Shown here: positions 39,134-47,319 of the stretch, one piece after another | Layout of the letters: every line of letters begins with the position of its first letter | Position numbering within the stretch: position 1 is the first letter of the stretch | Assembly (NCBI GenBank): GCA_946499615.1 | Contig: CAMMST010000004.1 | Location: 1-64,000, forward strand | Length of the DNA stretch: 64,000 nt | Origin: Enterococcus_E cecorum_B | GTDB taxonomy: Bacteria > Bacillota > Bacilli > Lactobacillales > Enterococcaceae | Reading direction: 5' to 3' | Translations under genes and position numbers: made by a program | The notes under the pieces: generated by a model | Database searches by the model: none | Told to the model about the DNA's origin: nothing | What the model saw: the letters and a program-made list of their open reading frames with translations, nothing else

Positions 39134-40249
39134 ATGCAAGCTTTAATTGATAGCTTACAAGTCTTTATCCAAGAACCCGGACGCATTTTGATGATGGTTA
39201 TTGGCGGGGTATTAATGTATTTAGGAATAAAAAAAGAATATGAACCCACGCTATTAGTTCCAATTGGCTTAGGAACGATTTTGGTCAATTTTCCATTCTC
39301 TGGGGTATTGATGACCGGTAATGAAAAAGGCCCCTTCCAAATTCTGTTTGAAGCTGGGATTAATACGGAACTATTCCCATTGTTGCTGTTTATCGGTATC
39401 GGTGCGATGATTGATTTTGGTCCACTGTTACAAAATCCTTCGCTACTTTTATTTGGTGCCGCAGCGCAATTTGGGATTTTCTTTACAATTATTATGGCTG
39501 TTTTGCTAGGTTTTGATTTGAATGATGCGGCGTCAATTGGCATTATCGGTGCGGCTGATGGACCTACTTCGATTTTCGTGGCTAATACCTTACATTCTAA
39601 ATACTTAGGCGCGATTATGGTAGCTGCTTATTCCTACATGGCTTTAGTACCGATTATTCAACCTGTGGCCATCAAGGCAGTCACGACCAAAAAAGAACGA
39701 AAAATTCGCATGCATTATCAAGCACATAATGTCTCACAAACGGCCAAAATTATCTTTCCAATCGTGATTTGTGTGATTGCCGGCATTATCGCACCGGTTT
39801 CACTACCATTGGTGGGCTTTTTAATGTTTGGTAATTTACTTAGAGAATGTGGCGTTTTAGATCGTCTTTCTTTGAGTGCTCAGAATGAATTAGTGAATTT
39901 AGTTAGTATATTACTAGGACTAGCTGTTTCAGTAAAGATGCAATACAGCGAATTTCTACGTTGGGATACCTTGATGGTCATCGCGCTAGGATTAGTTGCC
40001 TTTATTATGGATAGTGTCGGTGGTGTTTTATTTGCGAAGTTTTTGAATCTCTTCTTAAAAGACAAAGTGAACCCAATGATTGGGGCAGCAGGTATCTCGG
40101 CTTTCCCAATGTCTAGTCGTGTGATTCAAAAAATGGCTACCGCTGAAGATCCACAAAACTTTATTTTAATGCATGCGGCTGGCGCAAATGTTTCTGGTCA
40201 AATTGCCTCGGTGATTGCCGGTGGGTTAGTCCTATCCATGTTAGTGTAG
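39134..40249 (+). CDS. oadB: Oxaloacetate decarboxylase beta subunit (Na+ pump)
   Basis: A 371-aa polytopic membrane protein with about nine to eleven helices, which decarboxylates carboxybiotin and exports sodium. Family motifs include LLFIGIGAMIDFGPLLQNP, SIGIIGAADGPTSIFVA (with the key Asp) and the late AGISAFPMSSRV and NFILMHAAGANVSGQIAS. GGAGGGAG precedes the ATG. Its length is typical. Confidence 0.93.
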   Translation: MQALIDSLQVFIQEPGRILMMVIGGVLMYLGIKKEYEPTLLVPIGLGTILVNFPFSGVLMTGNEKGPFQILFEAGINTELFPLLLFIGIGAMIDFGPLLQNPSLLLFGAAAQFGIFFTIIMAVLLGFDLNDAASIGIIGAADGPTSIFVANTLHSKYLGAIMVAAYSYMALVPIIQPVAIKAVTTKKERKIRMHYQAHNVSQTAKIIFPIVICVIAGIIAPVSLPLVGFLMFGNLLRECGVLDRLSLSAQNELVNLVSILLGLAVSVKMQYSEFLRWDTLMVIALGLVAFIMDSVGGVLFAKFLNLFLKDKVNPMIGAAGISAFPMSSRVIQKMATAEDPQNFILMHAAGANVSGQIASVIAGGLVLSMLV

Positions 40250-40265
40250 AAAGTGAGGAAGCAAA

Positions 40266-40391
40266 ATGTCTGAGAATTTAGCCAAAGCACTAGAAATTTT
40301 ATTATTTGGTTGGGGTGGCGTTTTTGTTGTGATGATTTTGATTTATCTTGCTTCTAAATTAATGGCTACACTATTTAAGGTGAAGAAGTGA
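40266..40391 (+). CDS. Small OadG-like membrane subunit
   Basis: A 41-aa protein with one hydrophobic helix (ILLFGWGGVFVVMILIYLAS) and a basic end. It sits between oadB and oadA. Gamma subunits of this pump are short single-span proteins that help assemble the complex, and this one is even shorter than usual, lacking the charged C-terminal tail. AGTGAGGAAG precedes the ATG. The assignment rests on position and topology. Confidence 0.65.
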   Translation: MSENLAKALEILLFGWGGVFVVMILIYLASKLMATLFKVKK

Positions 40392-40410
40392 GATAGAAAG
40401 AAGGGTCAAT

Positions 40411-41796
40411 ATGTCTAAGGTTATACGTTTTACAGAAACCATATTACGTGATGCACAACAAAGTCAAATCGCTACAAGAATGAGTACAGAAGATATGTTA
40501 CCAATTTTAAAAACATTAGATGAAGCGGGATTTTATGCTTTAGAAATGTGGGGTGGCGCGACCTTTGATGCTTGCTTACGGTTTTTAAATGAAGATCCAT
40601 GGGAAAGATTGCGTAAAATTCGAGCCGAAGTGAAGCATACGAAGTTACAAATGTTGCTACGTGGTCAAAATTTATTAGGATATAAGAATTATGCCGATGA
40701 TGTTGTAGAAAAATTCGTACAAAAATCCGTTGAAAATGGCATTGATATTATTCGTGTATTTGATGCCTTAAATGATGTGCGTAATTTAGAGACTTGCATC
40801 CGCGCGACGAAAAAAGCTGGTGGCCATTGTCAAGCAGCGATTAGTTATACGACGAGTGAGATTCATACTGTGGATTATTTTGTCGATTTAGCCGTTGAAA
40901 TGGAAAAGATGGGTGCTGATTCCATTTGTATTAAGGATATGGCTGGGGTATTGATGCCACAAACTGGTTTTGAACTTGTGAGCAAATTAAAAGCTGCTTT
41001 ACAAGTACCAGTGGAAGTTCATACACACGCAACCAGTGGTATTGCTGAAATGACTTATTTAATGTGTGCCAAAGCGGGTGCAGATATTATTGATACAGCT
41101 ATTTCTTCTTTTGCGGGCGGTACCAGTCAGCCAGCCACTGAGTCGATGGATTTAGCCTTAACAGAGCTAGGGTTTGATACAAAACTAGATATCGATAAGC
41201 TTTCAGAAATCGCGGAATACTTTAATCCCATTCGTGACCGGTTCAGAAAAGAAGGGAGATTAAATCCTAAAGTCAAAGATGTCGAACCAAAAACCTTACT
41301 GTATAAAGTACCAGGTGGCATGCTTTCGAATTTATTGAGCCAATTAACAGAGCAAGGTTTGCAAGATAAATACGAAGAAGTCTTAAGAGAAGTGCCTAAA
41401 GTGCGGGCGGATTTAGGCTATCCTCCATTGGTTACGCCTTTGTCACAAATGGTTGGTACGCAATCTTTGATGAATGTGATTTCAGGGGAACGCTATAAAT
41501 TAATTCCAAAAGAGATTAAAGATTATGTCAAAGGGCTATATGGACGTCCACCTATGCCAATCTCAAAAGAAATGCAGGAAAAAATCATTGGTCAAGAAGA
41601 AGTCATTACTTGCCGACCAGCTGATTTATTAGCGGACCAATACGATCAGTTTGCTAAAGAAATTGCGCAATATGCGAAATCAGAAGAAGATGTCTTGATT
41701 TATGCACTATTTCCAAAACAAGGTCGTGATTTCCTAGGTCGCAGAGAAGATAAATTTTATGATGTGCCCGTTCAAACGGTGACAGTAAAGTTTTGA
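40411..41796 (+). CDS. oadA: Oxaloacetate decarboxylase alpha subunit (carboxyltransferase)
   Basis: A 461-aa cytosolic carboxyltransferase that moves CO2 from oxaloacetate to biotin. The TIM barrel has ETILRDAQQSQIATRM, VFDALNDVRN, the carbamylated-lysine region CIKDMAGVLMP and metal ligands in VHTHATSGIAEM. It ends without a biotin domain, consistent with the separate OadD. It is the last gene of the operon. No citrate lyase or citrate transporter is nearby. Confidence 0.93.
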   Translation: MSKVIRFTETILRDAQQSQIATRMSTEDMLPILKTLDEAGFYALEMWGGATFDACLRFLNEDPWERLRKIRAEVKHTKLQMLLRGQNLLGYKNYADDVVEKFVQKSVENGIDIIRVFDALNDVRNLETCIRATKKAGGHCQAAISYTTSEIHTVDYFVDLAVEMEKMGADSICIKDMAGVLMPQTGFELVSKLKAALQVPVEVHTHATSGIAEMTYLMCAKAGADIIDTAISSFAGGTSQPATESMDLALTELGFDTKLDIDKLSEIAEYFNPIRDRFRKEGRLNPKVKDVEPKTLLYKVPGGMLSNLLSQLTEQGLQDKYEEVLREVPKVRADLGYPPLVTPLSQMVGTQSLMNVISGERYKLIPKEIKDYVKGLYGRPPMPISKEMQEKIIGQEEVITCRPADLLADQYDQFAKEIAQYAKSEEDVLIYALFPKQGRDFLGRREDKFYDVPVQTVTVKF

Positions 41797-41882
41797 GATA
41801 AGTAGCGAGATTTAAAATACAGTTCAAATTTTTTATATCTAAGCAAGTTATTATTATGTTTACTCTTTGTATGTTAGAATAG

Positions 41883-41909
41883 TTTTGCTTTTAAATTTTT
41901 AAAGCAAAA
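41883..41909. promoter_or_regulatory. Inverted repeat before nitroreductase gene
   Basis: TTTTGCTTT and AAAGCAAAA form a perfect 9-bp inverted repeat, 9-nt loop, shortly before the AGGAGG of the next gene. It could be an operator or part of a weak terminator. Confidence 0.45.
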
Positions 41910-41931
41910 AATTATTTTTAGGAGGATATTT

Positions 41932-42567
41932 GTGAGTCAAGTACATAATAATGATTTTCAAGATATCGTATTGAACCGTCGCTCGATTCGAAATTACGAT
42001 CCATCTTATAAAATTGAACATAGTGAGTTATTACAAATGATTGATGAAGCTGCTAAAGCGCCGTCATCTGTCAATTTACAGCCTTGGCGTTTTGTGATTG
42101 TTGAAAGCGAGGAAGCAAAAGCCAAGTTAAAACCATTGATTCGCTTTAACACTTTACAAAATGAAACTTCTTCAGCCATGATTTTAATTTTTGGGGATTT
42201 GAAGTGTCAAGAGTATGCTCAAGAAATTTATCAAGAGGCAGTAAATCGCGGATTGATGCCACAAGAAGTCATGGAAAAACAATTAGCTGCGATTGTGCCA
42301 ATGTATGACAGTCTAAATAAAGCGCAAATGGAACGTATTGTACAAATTGATGCGAGTTTAGTGGCCATGCAGTTGATGCTAGTAGCTAGAAGTCATGGCT
42401 ATGATACGAATCCAATCGGTGGTTTTAAAGCGGATCAATTAGCTGCGGCCTTTGATTTAGATGAGGAGCGTTTCCATCCAGTAATGATTTTATCGATTGG
42501 TAAAGCAATGGAAACTGGCTATGAGTCTGTACGCCTATCAGCTGAAAAGATTACATCCTTTAAATAA
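41932..42567 (+). CDS. Nitroreductase family protein
   Basis: A 211-aa FMN-dependent oxidoreductase. The FMN-binding N-terminus is NRRSIRNYDPSYKIEHSELL, followed by DEAAKAPSSVNLQPWRFVIV; the late part has NPIGGFKADQL and HPVMILSIGKAM. These enzymes reduce nitro compounds, quinones or similar substrates with NAD(P)H; the natural substrate is unknown. GTG start with AGGAGG. Monocistronic, ending at a terminator. Confidence 0.88.
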   Translation: MSQVHNNDFQDIVLNRRSIRNYDPSYKIEHSELLQMIDEAAKAPSSVNLQPWRFVIVESEEAKAKLKPLIRFNTLQNETSSAMILIFGDLKCQEYAQEIYQEAVNRGLMPQEVMEKQLAAIVPMYDSLNKAQMERIVQIDASLVAMQLMLVARSHGYDTNPIGGFKADQLAAAFDLDEERFHPVMILSIGKAMETGYESVRLSAEKITSFK

Positions 42568-42572
42568 AGATA

Positions 42573-42610
42573 AATAGTTCATTCCAATGTTCTGGGATGA
42601 ACTATTTTTT
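42573..42610 (+). terminator. Nitroreductase gene terminator
   Basis: AATAGTTCATTCCA pairs with TGGGATGAACTATT (14 bp, one wobble) and is followed by T-rich sequence. Confidence 0.85.
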
Positions 42611-42675
42611 CTAGGTATGCGTAAAAAAATATGCTAAAATATGAATGCGCATTCAAAAAAAGGTGAGGAAAACAG

Positions 42676-43503
42676 TTGCTAAAATTAATATTAACCGATA
42701 TGGATGGCACGTTTTTAAATAGTCAAGGAGCATATAATCGTGATTATTTTCTAAAACTATGGCCAAAGTTAAAAGAAAAACAAATTGTATTTGGCGTATG
42801 TACAGGCAAGAGTAGTGCACGAGTGGAGGCGTTATTTCCTGAGATAAGTGATGAAATCTGGATTTTAGGAGATAGTGCGACTAGAATCAAATATCAAGGA
42901 AAATGTTTATATGAACAACTGTTGGATAATAAGATTGCCTTAGCTATAATTGCCCGTTTACAAGCGATTCATAGTGATCAAATCATTATTGCTTACACGA
43001 AAAATGCTGTATATATTGATCGAAATATCCCCAAGATTCATAAAAGCAGGGTTCTAGCTTCTTATCCTGGTGCTATCGAAATAAATGATTTGCAACAAAT
43101 TACCGATGACTTTATTAAGGTGACCGTCTATGATCCTGCTGGTCGTTGTTTAGAAACGGTGCAACAATTAGCTGATTTTATGGAGCGTGCTTATATTGTT
43201 GCTTCAGAAACGCAGTGGATTGATATTGCGGCAAAAGGCGTACACAAAGGCAGTACCGTTACAAAACTCCAAGAATTGTTAAAGATAAGTCCCGAAGCAA
43301 CGGCAGCCTTTGGAGATGGTTGGAATGACTTGGAATTATTCGCTCAAGCCAATTTTCGTTTTGCGATGAAAAATGCAGTAGAAGAGTTAAAAAATCAGGC
43401 AAATTTCATCATTCCATCTAATGACGAAGACGGTGTCTTACAAACCATTGAATTATTATTATCCTTAATGGAAAAGAAAGAAGGAAGTACCGGTGAAAAT
43501 TGA
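42676..43503 (+). CDS. HAD family phosphatase, Cof type
   Basis: A 275-aa haloacid-dehalogenase phosphatase. Motif I is LILTDMDGTFLN at the N-terminus, motif II lies near VFGVCTGKSS, the lysine of motif III is in KGVHKGSTVTKL, and motif IV is AFGDGWNDLELF. Cof-type enzymes dephosphorylate sugar phosphates and cofactors. TTG start with GGTGAGG upstream. The gene overlaps the following VOC gene by 11 nt. Confidence 0.9.
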   Translation: MLKLILTDMDGTFLNSQGAYNRDYFLKLWPKLKEKQIVFGVCTGKSSARVEALFPEISDEIWILGDSATRIKYQGKCLYEQLLDNKIALAIIARLQAIHSDQIIIAYTKNAVYIDRNIPKIHKSRVLASYPGAIEINDLQQITDDFIKVTVYDPAGRCLETVQQLADFMERAYIVASETQWIDIAAKGVHKGSTVTKLQELLKISPEATAAFGDGWNDLELFAQANFRFAMKNAVEELKNQANFIIPSNDEDGVLQTIELLLSLMEKKEGSTGEN

Positions 43504-43870
43504 ACATGTCGCTTTATTAACCAATGATTTAGAAAAAATGCGTGACTTTTACGAAACTTATTTTGCAGCCAAAAGTTCAGTGTTGTACCATAATCCAAAA
43601 ACCAAATTTTCTTCTTATTTTTTGAGTTTTGAATCTGGTGCACGTTTAGAGCTTATGCAAAAACTTCATACAGCGCCTCATGGATTTGAACAACTTGGTT
43701 ATCATCACTTAGCTATCTCACTTGGTAGTAAAGAAAAAGTAGATGCCTTTGCGCAAAAATTAAATGCAGATGGCTATCCCTTATTAAGTGGTCCGCGTAC
43801 AACTGGCGATGGCTATTATGAAGCAGTCTTACAAGATCCTGAAGGCAATCAAATCGAAATCACCATTTAG
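43493..43870 (+). CDS. VOC family (glyoxalase-like) protein
   Basis: A 125-aa vicinal-oxygen-chelate protein with two beta-alpha-beta-beta-beta units. It has KIEHVALLTNDLEKMRDFYE at the start, GYHHLAISLGS in the middle and AVLQDPEGNQIEI at the end, which keep the histidine and glutamate metal ligands. The substrate is unknown; glyoxalase I-type or related detoxification is possible. Starts with GTG inside the HAD gene. Confidence 0.85.
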   Translation: MKIEHVALLTNDLEKMRDFYETYFAAKSSVLYHNPKTKFSSYFLSFESGARLELMQKLHTAPHGFEQLGYHHLAISLGSKEKVDAFAQKLNADGYPLLSGPRTTGDGYYEAVLQDPEGNQIEITI

Positions 43871-43959
43871 TAGTTACTTTAAAGTACCTAATTGTCCTCC
43901 TGATTCGCTTATGTTAAAACTAAATTGTAGTTGAAACAAAGAATAGGGGGATTTTTATT

Positions 43960-45276
43960 ATGCGTGAAATGAATAATTTGATTATTGGCTTTGGTAAAGG
44001 CGGAAAAACATTAGCCAAAAAGTTAGCTAGTCATCAAGAAGAAGTTATCGTTATCGAAGCAGATGATAAAATGTATGGTGGTACTTGTATTAATGTAGGT
44101 TGTATTCCATCTAAAACTTTAATTACTCAAGGTTTGAAGCAACGTGATTTTACTGTTGCTTCAGAGAAAAAACGTACCCTTATTGATAAGTTACGTCACA
44201 AAAATTATCACATGCTAGCAGATGAAGCTACAATTGAAGTGATTCATGGGTACGCACAATTTAAAGATAATCACACTGTACAAGTGCAATTGCCAAATGG
44301 AGATGTAGAAGAAATAAAGGCAGAGCGTATCTTTATCAATACTGGTTCAAAATCAGTGATTCCTGAGATTGAAGGATTAAGTTTAGGAAAACGAGTAGGG
44401 ACATCTAAAGAAATAATGGAACTAACTGATAAACCAGAAAAACTTGTGATTTTAGGTGCGGGCTATATTGGATTAGAATTTGCCTTTATGTTTGCTAATT
44501 TTGGTAGTCAAGTAACTGTTTTAGATAATCGCGAATTATTAGGGCGTGAAGATGAAGCTTTCGTAACTTTAATTAAAGAACAGTCTGAAAAAATGGGGAT
44601 TCATTTCAAATTAGATGCTCAAGTGCAAAAAGTAGATGAATCCGCCGAAAAGGTAACTGTAACCTTAGCTGACGAAGCGTTAACAGCTGATTATTTATTA
44701 GTAGCAACTGGACGTAAACCCAATACCGAAGCATTAGGATTAGAAAATACGGATATTCAACTTGATGCTAGAGGTGCTATCCAAACAGATGAATTCTTAC
44801 AAACAGCCGTAGAAAATGTCTGGGCTTTAGGTGATGTTAGAGGAGACTTACAATTTACTTATATCTCATTGGATGATTTCCGTATTGTTTATAATCAACT
44901 ATTCCAAGATAAGTACCGCTCAGTCAATAATCGTCCTAATGTGCCATATACGATGTTTATCCAACCAGCTTTTTCTCATGTAGGATTACATGAAAAAGAA
45001 GCTCAAGCAAAGAAAATGAAGTATCGTAAGTTCACCCATCTTAATAGTAATGTACCAAAGGCAAAGATTTTAGAAAACCCAGTAGGAATGTGGCAAATTC
45101 TTGTAGATGAAGAAACAGACCAAGTACTTGGTGCGACTATTTTTGGTGAAGAATCTTATGAAGTAATTAACTTAATTACTTTAGCGATGAATGCCCATCT
45201 ACCTTATCAAATGTTACGTGACCAAATCTATACGCACCCAACAATGAGTGAAGCCTTAAATGATGTCTTAAAATAG
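43960..45276 (+). CDS. FAD-dependent disulfide reductase, RclA/MerA-like
   Basis: A 438-aa pyridine nucleotide-disulfide oxidoreductase. The redox-active cysteines are in GGTCINVGCIPSK, the NAD(P)H site in LVILGAGYIGLEFAFMFA, the second FAD motif in NVWALGDVRG and the C-terminal dimer motif in IYTHPTMSEALNDV. This layout matches RclA/Har flavoproteins, which in other bacteria reduce hypothiocyanous acid and protect against host oxidants. That role is inferred from similarity only. GGGGG precedes the ATG. Confidence 0.82.
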   Translation: MREMNNLIIGFGKGGKTLAKKLASHQEEVIVIEADDKMYGGTCINVGCIPSKTLITQGLKQRDFTVASEKKRTLIDKLRHKNYHMLADEATIEVIHGYAQFKDNHTVQVQLPNGDVEEIKAERIFINTGSKSVIPEIEGLSLGKRVGTSKEIMELTDKPEKLVILGAGYIGLEFAFMFANFGSQVTVLDNRELLGREDEAFVTLIKEQSEKMGIHFKLDAQVQKVDESAEKVTVTLADEALTADYLLVATGRKPNTEALGLENTDIQLDARGAIQTDEFLQTAVENVWALGDVRGDLQFTYISLDDFRIVYNQLFQDKYRSVNNRPNVPYTMFIQPAFSHVGLHEKEAQAKKMKYRKFTHLNSNVPKAKILENPVGMWQILVDEETDQVLGATIFGEESYEVINLITLAMNAHLPYQMLRDQIYTHPTMSEALNDVLK

Positions 45277-45292
45277 ATTTATCTCATATTGA

Positions 45293-45337
45293 GCGAATAG
45301 CAAACTGGCAAGAAGTCATTTTGCTATTCGCTTTTTT
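45293..45337 (+). terminator. Terminator of the flavoprotein gene
   Basis: GCGAATAGCAAA pairs perfectly with TTTGCTATTCGC and is followed by T6. It abuts the end of the convergent HxlR gene. Confidence 0.85.
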
Positions 45338-45674
45338 AATGGCAAATGAGATTGCGTTGTCCCCAGTTTTTCATTTGTTTGACTATTTGAAAGAGTTCAC
45401 GTCCCTTAGTTGTGAGTTGATAGGTGGACTCGACGCTATTTTGAATGGTTATTTTTTCGTTTTTGACTATTTCATTGGCAATAAGTAGGTCAAGTTGCTG
45501 TTTAATCATTTTTGGTGTACTGCCATCAAGTTGACGAACTAATTCTAAAAAGCGTGTGTCTTGAATGGCTAGCGTTTCAATAATTTGCGGAATCCATTTT
45601 CTTCCTAGTAGATTTGCTAGAGCTTCAGCCGGACAAGTGTAAATCTCTTCTGATGTGAATTGAAAATCGTTCAT
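45336..45674 (-). CDS. HxlR family transcriptional regulator
   Basis: A 112-aa winged-helix regulator with the family's opening cysteine and core: CPAEALANLLGRKWIPQIIE, FLELVRQLDGSTPKMIKQQL and the wing YQLTTKGRELF. HxlR proteins often sense electrophiles or redox stress through the conserved cysteine. It is convergent with the flavoprotein gene, which could be a target, and divergent from argF. Confidence 0.88.
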   Translation of the reverse strand: MNDFQFTSEEIYTCPAEALANLLGRKWIPQIIETLAIQDTRFLELVRQLDGSTPKMIKQQLDLLIANEIVKNEKITIQNSVESTYQLTTKGRELFQIVKQMKNWGQRNLICH

Positions 45675-45764
45675 TATTTTCTCCTCTTGCTAACTATTTT
45701 CTTCATTATACAAAAGGTACTAAATGAAAGCTAGTTATTCGAAATGAAATGTTTATGCAAAAAT

Positions 45765-45804
45765 ATGAATTTTTATTGAAAAACATCTTGAATATGTGTA
45801 TAAT
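45765..45804 (+). promoter_or_regulatory. argF promoter with ArgR-like box
   Basis: TTGAAA (45776-45781), 17 nt, TATAAT (45799-45804). ATGAATTTTTATTGA (45765-45779) resembles an ARG box half-pair and overlaps the -35 box, so ArgR/AhrC control is plausible. Confidence 0.6.
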
Positions 45805-45834
45805 AACGCATAAATATTAAAAGGTTGTGGTTAG

Positions 45835-46851
45835 ATGAATTCAGTATTTCAAGGGAAAAGTTTTTTAGCGGAAAAGGATTTTACGAAACAAGAATTAATG
45901 TATCTGATTGATTTTGCGATACATTTAAAAGAGTTAAAACAAAAAAATATCCCGCATACTTATTTAGCAGGAAAAAATATCGCTTTATTATTTGAAAAAA
46001 CTTCGACGCGTACTAGAAGTGCTTTTACGGTTGCTGCGAATGATTTGGGAGCACATCCTGAATTTTTAGGTTCCAATGATATTCATTTAGGCAAAAAAGA
46101 GTCGGTGATTGATACAGCGAAGGTACTCGGTAGTATGTTTGACGGGATTGAATTTCGTGGCTTTGCACAAGAAACGGTTGAAACTTTAGCGCAATATGCA
46201 GAGGTGCCTGTTTGGAATGGGTTAACCGATTTATGGCATCCGACGCAGATGATTGCTGATTTTATGACTATCAAGGAACATTTTGGACACCTAGAAGGCT
46301 TGAAATTGGTTTATTGTGGGGATGGACGCAATAATGTGGCGAATTCGTTATTAGTGACCAGTGCTTTGTTAGGGGTGAATGTGGCAATTGTTAGTCCGAA
46401 AAATTTACTTCCAAGTCAAGCAATTGTGGATATAGCCCAGCAGTTTGCCCTTGAGTCGGGGAGTCAGCTAGAATTGACCGATGAAATTGCCCTAGGTGTC
46501 AAAGGGGCCGATATATTATATACCGATGTCTGGGTTTCGATGGGAGAAGAAGCGCAAATGGCCACGCGAATCAAAGAACTACTGCCTTATCAAGTCAATG
46601 CCGAGTTAGTTAAATTGACTGGCAATAAGGATGATTTAATTTTCCTACATTGTTTACCGGCCTTTCATGATTTACAGACCAAAACAGCCCAAGAAGTTTT
46701 CGAGCAATTTGGCATGAAGGAAATGGAAGTGACGGATGAAGTTTTCCAAGCATCCTATGCCAAACAGTTTCTGCAAGCTGAAAATCGAATGCACGCGATC
46801 AAAGCAATCATGGCTGCGACTTTAGGCAATTTGTTTATTCCAAAAGTTTGA
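45835..46851 (+). CDS. argF: Ornithine carbamoyltransferase
   Basis: A 338-aa enzyme joining ornithine and carbamoyl phosphate to citrulline, or running backwards in arginine fermentation. Carbamoyl-phosphate binding is in FEKTSTRTRSAF, with HPTQMIADF. The ornithine loop is DVWVSMGEE and the catalytic HCLPAFHD is intact, which favours ornithine over putrescine as substrate. No arcA, arcC or arg genes are adjacent, so biosynthetic versus catabolic use cannot be decided. AAAGG precedes the ATG. Confidence 0.9.
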   Translation: MNSVFQGKSFLAEKDFTKQELMYLIDFAIHLKELKQKNIPHTYLAGKNIALLFEKTSTRTRSAFTVAANDLGAHPEFLGSNDIHLGKKESVIDTAKVLGSMFDGIEFRGFAQETVETLAQYAEVPVWNGLTDLWHPTQMIADFMTIKEHFGHLEGLKLVYCGDGRNNVANSLLVTSALLGVNVAIVSPKNLLPSQAIVDIAQQFALESGSQLELTDEIALGVKGADILYTDVWVSMGEEAQMATRIKELLPYQVNAELVKLTGNKDDLIFLHCLPAFHDLQTKTAQEVFEQFGMKEMEVTDEVFQASYAKQFLQAENRMHAIKAIMAATLGNLFIPKV

Positions 46852-46873
46852 TGCTCGTATATTTTTTCACATG

Positions 46874-46915
46874 ACTTTCAAACGAAGAAAACAATCGTTT
46901 GGAAGTTTATTTTTT
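46874..46915 (+). terminator. argF terminator
   Basis: ACTTTCAAACGA pairs with TCGTTTGGAAGT (12 bp, one G-U), followed by TTATTTTTT. Confidence 0.8.
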
Positions 46916-47158
46916 GTTATCGTTTTTATAAAGATATGTACTAAAATCCCTTTACATAGTCTATAATTATGCTTGTTTTCATAGTATAGGACTAAAGTCG
47001 CATAGTCAGATTATTGAAATAGTGTTATACTATTTACGGTTAGTAGAAAAGTTTAATTTTATTTTAAGAAAGAGTGAAAAAGTAAAATTCACTTAACAAT
47101 TGATTGCTCATTACTTAATGGGCAACTATAATTACCCATGATGAAGGAGGCAGTTAAC
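46916..47158 (+). promoter_or_regulatory. dlt upstream region
   Basis: TATAAT at 46962-46967 and TATACT near 47026 are possible -10 boxes, without clear -35 partners. AAATAGT and ACTATTT (47017-47035) form a perfect inverted repeat, a candidate operator for the dlt operon. A strong GGAGG precedes dltX. Confidence 0.4.
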
Positions 47159-47308
47159 ATGAACTTTTTAAAATCACGACCTCGACTAAATTATTGGTTA
47201 TTATTTACAGCTAAAACCCTCTTTTATTTTGGCATATTGCTTGCATTGATTTATTTGTATCATTACAAGAATATCCAAGGTGGTAGTTTTATTTATAACG
47301 AGTTTTAG
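47159..47308 (+). CDS. dltX: D-alanylation small membrane protein DltX
   Basis: A 49-aa single-span membrane protein. The transmembrane helix is at about residues 13-36, and the conserved C-terminal motif FIYNEF is intact. DltX is needed for transfer of D-alanine to teichoic acids in Firmicutes and helps pass the alanyl group outside the membrane. GAAGGAGG lies just upstream; dltA begins 11 nt after the stop. Confidence 0.93.
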   Translation: MNFLKSRPRLNYWLLFTAKTLFYFGILLALIYLYHYKNIQGGSFIYNEF

Positions 47309-47319
47309 GGGGATGAAGG

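Noticed and set aside
45835..46851. Putrescine carbamoyltransferase instead of ornithine carbamoyltransferase
   Set aside because: The DVWVSMGEE and HCLP motifs fit the ornithine enzyme, and no agmatine deiminase genes are adjacent.
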